A stretch of DNA of 5,347 nucleotides, taken from the NCBI GenBank assembly GCA_030693565.1, contig JAUYAJ010000633.1, positions 1-5,347 on the forward strand. The letters run 5' to 3'. This DNA comes from Rubrivivax sp. (GTDB taxonomy: Bacteria > Pseudomonadota > Gammaproteobacteria > Burkholderiales > Burkholderiaceae_C). Shown piece by piece: positions 1-5,347 of the stretch. Numbering within the stretch: the stretch's first letter is position 1; every line of letters starts with the position of its first letter. A model generated the notes under the pieces. It was not told where the DNA came from and ran no database searches. It saw nothing but the letters and a program-made list of their open reading frames with translations. A program made the position numbers and the translations under genes.

Positions 1-530
1 GCGGCCAACCGGGCCAGCGCGGCGGCGCGCCAGCGGTCCCAGCCGGCGGCAGGGGGCGCCTCGTCGCCAACGAGGTCGATGGCATCGGCCTGGGCATGCA
101 GCTCGCGCAGCAGCGCCGCCGGCGCGCCAAAACCCAGCAGCAGGCGGACACGGCCGCCGTCGAAGGCCAGCGGGTGCAGGTTGGGCGTGAGCGCTGGCCA
201 GGCATTGCACAAGGCCTGTGCCAGCTCGGGCAAAGGCGAGTCGACCCAGGCGCGGGCCAACTGCTCGCGGCTGAGCGGCTGCGCGTCGACAGCGATGCAG
301 ATCAGGCGCTCGCAGCGCGCCGGGTCGCGCCGCCAGGCGTCCCAGGTGGCCAGGAAGGATTCACCGCAGCCAAACCCGGTGGCCAGGACGACGAAGTGCC
401 GGCGGGCCTGCCAGCGCGCCGGCAACTGGTGGCCGGTGAGCAAGCGCTGATGGGCTAGCGCCAGCGCGGGCTGGCGGGACGTGGCGGCGCCGGATGCGTC
501 GGCGGCCGCCTGCAGCGGCTGCGTCTTCAC
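1..530 (-). CDS. mnmC: MnmC-like tRNA wobble-uridine modification protein, N-terminal methyltransferase part (partial)
   Basis: The first 176 codons are present; the rest lies beyond the left edge. MnmC is a cytoplasmic bifunctional enzyme for the last steps of mnm5(s2)U34 synthesis in tRNA. Its N-terminal domain is a SAM-dependent methyltransferase and its C-terminal domain an FAD-dependent cmnm5U oxidoreductase, which is not visible here. The call rests on the order of family landmarks: a glycine-rich SAM motif ATGFGCGESFLATWDAW (about residues 50-66), AVDAQPLSREQL (80-91) where E. coli has SFEKFPLTRADL, then FDGGRVRLLLGFGA (123-136). The canonical FLDGFAP motif is replaced by LVGDEAP (153-159), and FGD by FGA. 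The start is GTG at 530, overlapping the upstream TGA in GTGA, which suggests translational coupling; no good Shine-Dalgarno is seen. The methyltransferase half may be degenerate. It could also be an MnmD-only protein, which the missing 3' part would decide. Confidence 0.75.
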   Translation of the reverse strand, partial: MKTQPLQAAADASGAATSRQPALALAHQRLLTGHQLPARWQARRHFVVLATGFGCGESFLATWDAWRRDPARCERLICIAVDAQPLSREQLARAWVDSPLPELAQALCNAWPALTPNLHPLAFDGGRVRLLLGFGAPAALLRELHAQADAIDLVGDEAPPAAGWDRWRAAALARLA

Positions 531-1453
531 GGCTGCTCAGCCAGCCACTGCAGCAAGGGATCGCGCACCGTGCACAGGCCGCGGTAGGCCAGCACGGCCG
601 GCGTCATCGACGCCACCGCAGCGTGCAGGCGCTGGGCCCGCCCGGGCGCGCGCACAGCCTGGGCCAGCGGTGTCAGATCGACCTGGATCGTGAACACCGC
701 CTGGCGCTGGCCGGGCACCGGGATGAAGGTCTGGCGCTCGGTGCGCCACCAGGCGTTGGCGGGGGCGGTGTGCTGCCAGCGCGGCTTGCTGACGCGCTCT
801 GGGTGGGCGTGCAGCCGCGGGTGGTCGGTGATGTTCCAGACGAAGCGCTCCCAGGGCTGGTCGCTGGTCACGGTGCGGGCCAAGGCGTCGGCGGCGTTCA
901 GCAAGAGGGCGTTGTCGGCGACCGGCGCGTGCACTTCGTGGAAGCGGCGGCCGATCTTGGTCTCCGGCGCCCAGTGCGACGGCAGCGTCACTGCCAGCCA
1001 GGGGATGCGGCCGTCGCCGTCGATGACGGCGAAGTCTTCGGCGAAGACCAGGCTCAGCAAGCCGGCCAGCCGCCAGCCTGCTGGCAGCTGCTGCAGGCAG
1101 CGCGCCAGCTCATTGCCCAGGCCAAAGGTGCCGGCGCGCAGCTCGACGAGGCGGTCGCCGTCGACGCCGACGCCCAGCTGAATGGCCTGCAACTGGCCGC
1201 CATCAAGGCGCAGCAGCGCCGGGTGCTCGCGCAAAGCCTGGTCCACCAACGCCTGCAAGGCAGGGCCAGCGTCGAAACCCGGCGCCACCAGCAAGGCCTG
1301 GCCGGCAAAGGCCGACAGCACGGCCAGTTTTTCGCGCATGTGGCGCCCGCCGGGGGCCGCCGGCGTCAGCTGCAGCGCGCCCGCGGCCAGGCGGCGCAGG
1401 CCGGGCTGCATGCGGAACGGGGCGCCGACAGCGGCGTCGAAGTCGAAAACCAT
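527..1453 (-). CDS. DUF3445 / heme-dependent oxidative N-demethylase-like protein
   Basis: A 308-residue protein that I assign to the DUF3445 family (PF11927, alpha subunit of heme-dependent oxidative N-demethylase). Characterised relatives bind heme and oxidatively demethylate small amines such as dimethylamine. Landmarks are the N-terminal FDFDAAVGAPFRMQPGLRRL (3-22), VFAEDFAVID (136-145), the family-typical LPSHWAPETKIGRRFHEVHA (157-176), RFVWNI (203-208) and ERQTFIPVPGQRQAVFTI (239-256). No signal peptide or membrane segment is seen, so it is probably cytoplasmic. The ATG at 1453 fits the N-terminus expected for the family, but no Shine-Dalgarno precedes it. It follows efp on the same strand, separated by a terminator, and its stop overlaps the mnmC start. 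No partner demethylase subunits or reductase lie nearby, so the substrate here is unknown. Family membership is firm; the demethylase activity is inferred. Confidence 0.85.
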   Translation of the reverse strand: MVFDFDAAVGAPFRMQPGLRRLAAGALQLTPAAPGGRHMREKLAVLSAFAGQALLVAPGFDAGPALQALVDQALREHPALLRLDGGQLQAIQLGVGVDGDRLVELRAGTFGLGNELARCLQQLPAGWRLAGLLSLVFAEDFAVIDGDGRIPWLAVTLPSHWAPETKIGRRFHEVHAPVADNALLLNAADALARTVTSDQPWERFVWNITDHPRLHAHPERVSKPRWQHTAPANAWWRTERQTFIPVPGQRQAVFTIQVDLTPLAQAVRAPGRAQRLHAAVASMTPAVLAYRGLCTVRDPLLQWLAEQP

Positions 1454-1470
1454 GGCGGCATCATGAAGGC

Positions 1471-1499
1471 AAACGAAAAGGGCACCCGCAGGTGCCCTT
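1471..1499 (-). terminator. Rho-independent terminator of efp
   Basis: On the minus strand, 19 nt past the efp stop, a perfect 9-bp stem AAGGGCACC / GGTGCCCTT with a TGCG tetraloop (1499-1478) runs into the T-rich tail TTTTCGTTT (1479-1471). This is a textbook intrinsic terminator. The plus strand has no T-tract after the stem, so it should act mainly on minus-strand transcription. The tail ends 17 nt before the start codon of the DUF3445 gene. Confidence 0.88.
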
Positions 1500-1518
1500 G
1501 GTCAGCAGCGCCGCAGGT

Positions 1519-2073
1519 TCAGACGCGCTTCTTGTATTCGTGGGTGCGGGTGTCGATCTCGATCTTGTCGCCGTTCTCGACGAAGATCGGCACGCTGATG
1601 ACAAAGCCCGTGCCCACCAGCTTGGCCGGCTTGAGCACCTTGCCCGAGGTGTCGCCCTTGACGGCGGGGTCGGTGTCGATCTCGCGCACCACCGTGGTGG
1701 GCAGTTCGACCGAGATCGCCTTGCCGTCGTAGAACACGACTTCGACGGTCATGTTGTCTTCGAGGTAGTTGATGGCGTCGCCCATGTTCTCGGACTCGAC
1801 CTCGAACTGGTTGTAGTCGCCGTCCATGAAGACGTACATCGGGTCGGCGAAGTAGGTGTAGGTGCAGTCCTTCTTGTCCAGAACGATCTGGTCCATCTTG
1901 TCGTCGGCCTTGAACACCACCTCGGCGCCCGAGTTGTTCAGCAGGCTCTTCATCTTGATGCGCACGGTGGCGGCGCCGCGGCCTCCGCGGCTGTATTCGG
2001 TGCGCAGCACGACCATCGGGTCCTTGCCCTGCATGATGACGTTGCCGGCGCGAAGTTCCTGAGCGAGTTTCAT
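1519..2073 (-). CDS. efp: Translation elongation factor P (EF-P), arginine type
   Basis: EF-P is a tRNA-shaped cytoplasmic factor that binds between the ribosomal P and E sites and restores peptide bond formation at polyproline stalls. The 184-residue product has the usual family length and three-domain order: KOW-like domain I (about 1-62), OB domain II (about 66-126) and C-terminal OB domain III ending near HEYKKRV. The tip loop of domain I reads YSRGGRGAATVR (27-38), placing Arg at 32. Arg32 marks EF-Ps that are rhamnosylated by EarP rather than lysylated by EpmA. The frame stays open upstream of ATG 2073, but that part has no EF-P homology. MKLAQELRAGNVI is the canonical start and GGAA lies 7 nt upstream. 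earP is directly upstream on the same strand; a likely own promoter and a structured leader lie between them, and a terminator follows. Confidence 0.98.
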   Translation of the reverse strand: MKLAQELRAGNVIMQGKDPMVVLRTEYSRGGRGAATVRIKMKSLLNNSGAEVVFKADDKMDQIVLDKKDCTYTYFADPMYVFMDGDYNQFEVESENMGDAINYLEDNMTVEVVFYDGKAISVELPTTVVREIDTDPAVKGDTSGKVLKPAKLVGTGFVISVPIFVENGDKIEIDTRTHEYKKRV

Positions 2074-2080
2074 GTCTGGA

Positions 2081-2084
2081 TTCC
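2081..2084 (-). promoter_or_regulatory. Ribosome binding site of efp
   Basis: GGAA on the minus strand, 7 nt before ATG 2073. It is a moderate Shine-Dalgarno that supports the chosen EF-P start over the longer open frame. Confidence 0.55.
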
Positions 2085-2093
2085 GTGGCGATG

Positions 2094-2109
2094 GGCCTCG
2101 GTCGAGGCC
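2094..2109. repeat. Inverted repeat in efp leader (GGCCTCG-GT-CGAGGCC)
   Basis: Two perfect 7-bp arms are separated by 2 bp (GT on the plus strand, AC on the minus). In the efp mRNA it would form a short GC-rich hairpin about 10 nt before the Shine-Dalgarno, with the innermost pair probably opening to make a loop. No T-run follows, so it is not a terminator. It could equally be a protein-binding dyad. Confidence 0.6.
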
Positions 2110-2118
2110 TGATATTGG

Positions 2119-2132
2119 GGCCCGATCGGGCC
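2119..2132. repeat. Perfect 14-bp palindrome GGCCCGATCGGGCC in efp leader
   Basis: The sequence equals its own reverse complement over 14 bp, between the putative efp promoter and the second inverted repeat. As DNA it could be an operator for a dimeric regulator. As RNA it could be a small hairpin or a self-dimerising element. There is no evidence for either beyond symmetry and position, and chance symmetry is more likely at this GC content. Confidence 0.5.
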
Positions 2133-2158
2133 TGGATGCGCAGCGCGCAAAGCCGCCT

Positions 2159-2167
2159 ATTCTAGCA
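2159..2167 (-). promoter_or_regulatory. Putative extended -10 promoter for efp
   Basis: The minus strand reads TGC-TAGAAT, matching an extended -10 (TGn plus a hexamer with 5 of 6 matches to TATAAT). It sits in an AT-richer patch just after the earP stop. No good -35 lies 17 bp upstream, as is common for extended -10 promoters. Transcription would start near 2152 and give a leader of about 80 nt holding both palindromes. This would let efp be expressed independently of earP. Confidence 0.45.
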
Positions 2168-2179
2168 GTTGATCGGGGC

Positions 2180-3202
2180 TTACCCGGGGAGCCGGCGCTG
2201 CGTGAAGGCCAGCAGCTGGGTTGCCAGATCGTCCTGCGCGGCCAGGCCGTCGCACCAGCCAGCGCAGGCGCGCTGCCAGGCACTGGCTCCGGGCAGACCG
2301 GGCCAGCCGGCCCGCAAGCCGTTCCAGGCCGACCACAGATCGGCCAGGCCAGGCACGGCGGCGGCGCCGAAGCGGGCCAGGAAAGCCGCCAACTTGCCAG
2401 CGTGAACGCCGTCGCCTTGCGGGTAGATCTGCCAGACGAAAGGCGCACCGGCCCAGATGGCGCGCACCAGAGAATCTTCGCCGCGCACGAAGTTGAGGTC
2501 GCAGGCCCAGAGCAGGCGGTCGTAGTCGGATTGGGCCAGCCAGGGCAGGGCGATGGTTCTCAGGCCCGGCGGCGTCTGCTGCACCTGGTGCTGGGCGGCG
2601 CCGGGGGTCAGCAGCAGCAGGGTCGGCGCTGCGGCCAGGCTGTCCAGCAAGGCCGGGATGGCCGGGTTGTCGTAGCAGAACAGGCTGACCAGGCGCTCGC
2701 CGGCGCGCGCTTCGATGCCTTGGGCGGCGAGCCAGGCGGGGCGGTCGAAAGCCGCGCGCGCGGCCAGCAAACCGGGCTCGCGCAGCAGGCCGCCGGTGCG
2801 CGCCGTGAAGCCCGGGTAGAAGAACCATTTGTCCAGCCCGCCGGGCTGGGGTGAGCGCAGGCCGTGCGAGCGCTCGACATAGTCTTCGGCGCTCAGGTAT
2901 TCGAGGTTGATCCAGCACGGCGGAGGCTGGCGCTGCGCCATCGCGGCGACGAAGCCCGGCGGCGGGTCGCAGCCGAAGGCTTCGACGACGATGTCGCCAG
3001 GGTCGCCGAAGTCGTCACCGTCGGCCCACGCGCGAACCTCGACACCCGGCGCGCCGCTGGCCGCCATCCAGGCCAGCGCGGCGCTGTCGTCGAGCCACAG
3101 GCGCACCGCCTGGCCGCGCGACGCCAGGTCGCGCGCCAGCCGCCACGTCACGCCGACGTCGCCGAAATTGTCGATCACCCGGCAGAAGATGTCCCAGCGC
3201 AT
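2180..3202 (-). CDS. earP: EF-P arginine rhamnosyltransferase EarP
   Basis: EarP is a cytoplasmic inverting GT-B glycosyltransferase that moves L-rhamnose from dTDP-rhamnose to Arg32 of EF-P, activating it for polyproline rescue. The 340-residue product begins MRWDIFCRVIDNFGDVGVTW. Its D11 and D15 match the catalytic and acceptor-site aspartates of the RVxDNxGDxGV motif in characterised EarPs. The C-terminal donor domain holds FVRGEDSLVRA (238-248, E242 contacting the nucleotide sugar in relatives) and FVWQIYPQGDGVHAGKL (255-271). INLEYLSAEDYVERSHGL (98-115) and WFFYPGF (126-132) are further family landmarks. An in-frame TAA at 3211-3209 lies just before ATG 3202, so no start further upstream is possible. 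There is no Shine-Dalgarno. efp follows 106 bp downstream, and uvrC is divergent 35 bp away. The rml genes for dTDP-rhamnose are not in the window. Confidence 0.97.
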   Translation of the reverse strand: MRWDIFCRVIDNFGDVGVTWRLARDLASRGQAVRLWLDDSAALAWMAASGAPGVEVRAWADGDDFGDPGDIVVEAFGCDPPPGFVAAMAQRQPPPCWINLEYLSAEDYVERSHGLRSPQPGGLDKWFFYPGFTARTGGLLREPGLLAARAAFDRPAWLAAQGIEARAGERLVSLFCYDNPAIPALLDSLAAAPTLLLLTPGAAQHQVQQTPPGLRTIALPWLAQSDYDRLLWACDLNFVRGEDSLVRAIWAGAPFVWQIYPQGDGVHAGKLAAFLARFGAAAVPGLADLWSAWNGLRAGWPGLPGASAWQRACAGWCDGLAAQDDLATQLLAFTQRRLPG

Positions 3203-3207
3203 GGCCG

Positions 3208-3213
3208 ATTATC
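3208..3213 (-). promoter_or_regulatory. Possible -10 element for earP (leaderless start)
   Basis: The minus strand reads GATAAT (5 of 6 to TATAAT), ending 5 nt before ATG 3202. Transcription would begin at or next to the A of the start codon, giving a leaderless mRNA, which fits the lack of a Shine-Dalgarno. No convincing -35 is seen at 16-18 bp. The whole gap to uvrC is 35 bp, so uvrC promoter elements must lie here or inside earP; I found no clear uvrC promoter or close ribosome binding site. Confidence 0.3.
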
Positions 3214-3237
3214 GAAGGCAGCGACAATCCAGCACCG

Positions 3238-5280
3238 ATGAGCGACGCAGCGACCGATCCCGACCGTGCCCGGCTGCTCGCCGAGGTGGCGGCGCTGCCC
3301 GGCTTGCCTGGCGTCTACCGCTACTTCGACGCCCAGGGCGGCGTGCTCTACGTCGGCAAGGCGCGCGACCTCAAACGGCGCGTGGCCAGCTACTTCCAGA
3401 AGGATCACGGCGGCACCCGCATCGGCCACATGGTGGGCCGCATCGTGCGGCTGGAAACCACTGTCGTTCGCAGCGAGGCCGAGGCCTTGCTGCTGGAGAA
3501 CAACCTCATCAAGACGTTGAACCCCAAGTTCAACATCTTGTTCCGCGACGACAAGAGCTACCCCTACCTGAAGATCACCGGCACGGGCGATGCCAGCGCC
3601 AGCCAGCAGTTCCCGCGCGTGGCCTATTACCGCGGCGCGGTCGACCGCAAGCACCGCTACTTCGGGCCTTACCCGAGCGCCGGCGCCGTCAAGCAGGCGA
3701 TCTTGCTGATCCAGAAGGTGTTTCGCCTGCGCACCTGCGAAGACACGGTGTTCAACCACCGCTCGCGGCCCTGCCTGCTGTACCAGATCGAGCGCTGTTC
3801 GGGCCCTTGTGTCAACTTCATCGGCCGCGACGATTACGCGCGCGACGTCCGCGACGCCGAGCGCTTTCTGCTCGGCGACGCCCAGCAAGTCATCGACGAA
3901 TTGCAGGCGCAGATGATGGCCCACGCCGATGCGCTGGAGTTCGAGCGCGCGGCCGAGCTGCGCAACCGCATCGGCGCGCTGGCCAATGTGCTGCATCAGC
4001 AGTCGGTGGATGCCAGCAGCTTGTCGACCGGGGAGAAGGACGTCGACATCCTGGCGGTGAAGGTGGCCGGTGGCCGCGCCTGCGTCAACCTGGCGATGGT
4101 GCGTGGCAGCCGCCATCTGGGCGACCGTGCTCACTTTCCGGCCCATGTCGACGACGGCGCTGCGCTCAGCGCCGCCGAGGCCGACGAGCGTGCCGAAGCG
4201 CCGAGCGCCGAAGTGGCGGTGCTCGAGGCCTTCATCGCCCAGCATTACATCGGCCAGGCGGTGCCGCCGCTGCTGGTGCTCAGCCATGCGGTTGACGCGG
4301 CGCTGATAGAGGCGTTGTCGGCGGCCGCCGAGGTGCGCGTGCGCACGCTGCACCAGCCGCGCGAGCAGCGCCGCATCTGGCTCGACATGGCGATCAAGGG
4401 CGCCGAGCTGGCATTGGTGCGGTTGCTCGCCGAAGAGGGCTCGCAGCGCGAACGCACGAGCGCGCTGATCGAGGCGCTGGATCTCGACGTCGCCGACCCC
4501 GACAGCTTGCGCATCGAATGTTTCGACATCAGCCACACCGCCGGCGAAGCCACTCAGGCTTCGTGCGTGGTCTACGAAGACCACCAGATGCAGGGCGACC
4601 AGTACAGGCGCTTCAACATCGACGGCATCACCCCGGGTGACGACTACGCCGCGATGCGCCAGGTGCTGAGCCGGCGCTACGCCCGGCTGGCCGAAGCGGC
4701 GCGCCTGGGCGCGGCGGCGGGCGCGGCTGTCGGCGCGGAACTTGAGCCCCTGCCCGAGAGCGTGGCGGCGGCGGATACGGAAACAGACGCCAAAGCGCCA
4801 CCGGCGCGCAAGAAACCGGCCCGCCAGGCCCGGCTGCCCGACCTGGTGCTGGTCGACGGCGGCCGCGGCCAGGTGTCGATGGCGCGCGAGGTGTTCAGTG
4901 AACTCGGGCTGGCGCTGTCGCTGATCGTCGGTGTCGAAAAAGGCGAGGGCCGAAAGGTTGGCCTCGAAGAACTGGTGTTCGCCGATGGTCGGGCCAAGGT
5001 CTACCTGGGTCATGATGCCGCGGCGCTGATGCTGGTGGCGCAGATCCGCGACGAAGCGCACCGCTTCGCCATCACCGGCATGCGGGCGCGCCGCGCCAGC
5101 GTGCGCACCGGTGCGAGCCGGCTCGAGGACATTCCCGGCGTCGGACCGAAAAAACGTGCGCGGCTGTTGCAGCGTTTTGGCGGCGTGCGCGGGGTCGGCA
5201 ATGCCGGCGTCGAGGACCTGGCCAGCGTCGACGGCATATCCAAAGAACTGGCAGAGGAGATCTACCGTGCCTTGCACTGA
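3238..5280 (+). CDS. uvrC: Excinuclease ABC subunit C (UvrC)
   Basis: UvrC joins the UvrB-DNA complex in nucleotide excision repair and cuts both sides of the lesion. The 680-residue product is complete. The GIY-YIG domain (about 20-105) makes the 3' cut: GVY 25-27, YVG 38-40, K41, R48, E87 and N99 match the Thermotoga active site. Four cysteines, C167, C179, C187 and C191, have the same spacing as the E. coli Fe-S cysteines. The UVR motif that binds UvrB is at about 220-255. The RNase H-like domain for the 5' cut keeps D430 (ECFDISH), D540 (LVDGG) and H608 (RDEAHRF). Tandem HhH motifs occupy about 628-680. It is about 70 residues longer than E. coli UvrC, mainly through an Ala-rich insert at 482-531 and a smaller one near 303-320. 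ATG 3238 gives the expected N-terminus; the nearest GAAGG is 19 nt upstream, too far for a normal ribosome binding site. Confidence 0.99.
   Translation: MSDAATDPDRARLLAEVAALPGLPGVYRYFDAQGGVLYVGKARDLKRRVASYFQKDHGGTRIGHMVGRIVRLETTVVRSEAEALLLENNLIKTLNPKFNILFRDDKSYPYLKITGTGDASASQQFPRVAYYRGAVDRKHRYFGPYPSAGAVKQAILLIQKVFRLRTCEDTVFNHRSRPCLLYQIERCSGPCVNFIGRDDYARDVRDAERFLLGDAQQVIDELQAQMMAHADALEFERAAELRNRIGALANVLHQQSVDASSLSTGEKDVDILAVKVAGGRACVNLAMVRGSRHLGDRAHFPAHVDDGAALSAAEADERAEAPSAEVAVLEAFIAQHYIGQAVPPLLVLSHAVDAALIEALSAAAEVRVRTLHQPREQRRIWLDMAIKGAELALVRLLAEEGSQRERTSALIEALDLDVADPDSLRIECFDISHTAGEATQASCVVYEDHQMQGDQYRRFNIDGITPGDDYAAMRQVLSRRYARLAEAARLGAAAGAAVGAELEPLPESVAAADTETDAKAPPARKKPARQARLPDLVLVDGGRGQVSMAREVFSELGLALSLIVGVEKGEGRKVGLEELVFADGRAKVYLGHDAAALMLVAQIRDEAHRFAITGMRARRASVRTGASRLEDIPGVGPKKRARLLQRFGGVRGVGNAGVEDLASVDGISKELAEEIYRALH
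5254..5260 (+). promoter_or_regulatory. Ribosome binding site of the gene after uvrC
   Basis: GAGGAGA lies within the last codons of uvrC, with AGGAG ending 7 nt before GTG 5267. It is the strongest Shine-Dalgarno in the window and decides the start of the downstream gene. Confidence 0.65.
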
Positions 5281-5347
5281 CGACACCCCCAAGCGCCGCT
5301 GGCTGCGCGCACTGCAGCCCGGCCTGCTGGCGGCCTTGCTGGCCGGT
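5267..5347 (+). CDS. Unidentified protein with N-terminal hydrophobic segment (partial, 5' end)
   Basis: Only 27 codons are present before the right edge. The start is GTG 5267, overlapping the uvrC end by 14 bp in another frame, with a strong ribosome binding site 7 nt upstream. This suggests translational coupling to uvrC. The visible peptide has a short polar start, the basic cluster KRR (9-11), then RALQPGLLAALLAG, a mildly hydrophobic run like the beginning of a signal peptide or first membrane helix. In many proteobacteria pgsA follows uvrC, but these residues do not resemble the PgsA N-terminus (typically IPNLLTLxR). I do not recognise the family and assign no function. Confidence 0.5.
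   Translation, partial: MPCTDDTPKRRWLRALQPGLLAALLAG

Noticed and set aside
79..458. Overlapping plus-strand open frames near the left edge
   Set aside because: They are antisense to the mnmC-like frame, which shows clear family motifs. The plus-strand translations have no recognisable features.
494..1732. A 412-codon open frame on the plus strand
   Set aside because: It is antisense to the DUF3445 gene, crosses the terminator and continues antisense into efp, with low-complexity translation. It is a shadow.
2094..2132. The efp-leader palindromes as a terminator for earP
   Set aside because: Neither dyad is followed by a T-tract on the minus strand, and both lie downstream of a plausible efp promoter, so a leader or operator role fits better.
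1519..2448. A long N-terminal extension of EF-P upstream of 2073
   Set aside because: The frame is open, but the extension overlaps earP in another frame and shows no EF-P homology. The canonical start and ribosome binding site are at 2073.
2907..4295. A 462-codon plus-strand open frame across the earP-uvrC junction
   Set aside because: It overlaps the conserved earP and uvrC coding sequences and is Arg/Pro/Gly-rich without domains, so it is a shadow frame.
3175..5292. A 705-codon open frame on the minus strand covering all of uvrC
   Set aside because: Longer than uvrC itself, but it lies antisense to a gene with all its catalytic residues. Its translation is Arg/His/Ala/Gln-rich with no recognisable domain, typical of GC-rich codon bias suppressing antisense stops.

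Overview
The window is a compact, very GC-rich stretch of bacterial chromosome. GC content, the gene set and protein style point to a betaproteobacterium of the order Burkholderiales. The best taxonomic clue is an elongation factor P with arginine at the tip residue (R32), next to the gene for its rhamnosyltransferase EarP. No mobile element, CRISPR array, tRNA or rRNA was seen.

Layout. Minus strand, right to left: earP (3202-2180), efp (2073-1519), a strong intrinsic terminator (1499-1471), a DUF3445/heme-dependent oxidative N-demethylase-like gene (1453-527), and the 5' part of an mnmC-like tRNA-modification gene (530-1, cut by the left edge). The last two overlap by 4 bases (GTGA). Plus strand: uvrC (3238-5280), then the first 27 codons of an unidentified gene (5267 onward) that starts inside the uvrC end behind a strong ribosome binding site. 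earP and uvrC are divergent, with start codons only 35 bp apart.

How the genes work together. EarP puts rhamnose on Arg32 of EF-P, and modified EF-P rescues ribosomes stalled at polyproline stretches, so earP-efp is one functional unit. mnmC would act on the wobble uridine of certain tRNAs. This makes the left two thirds loosely translation-themed, apart from the DUF3445 gene. UvrC is the dual-incision nuclease of nucleotide excision repair and is unrelated to them.

No plainly new system is visible. The points most worth checking are: an MnmC methyltransferase domain that seems to have lost conserved acidic residues; a possible leaderless earP transcript; two tight palindromes in the efp leader; a terminator ending 17 nt before the next start codon; and an Ala-rich linker splitting the UvrC nuclease domain.
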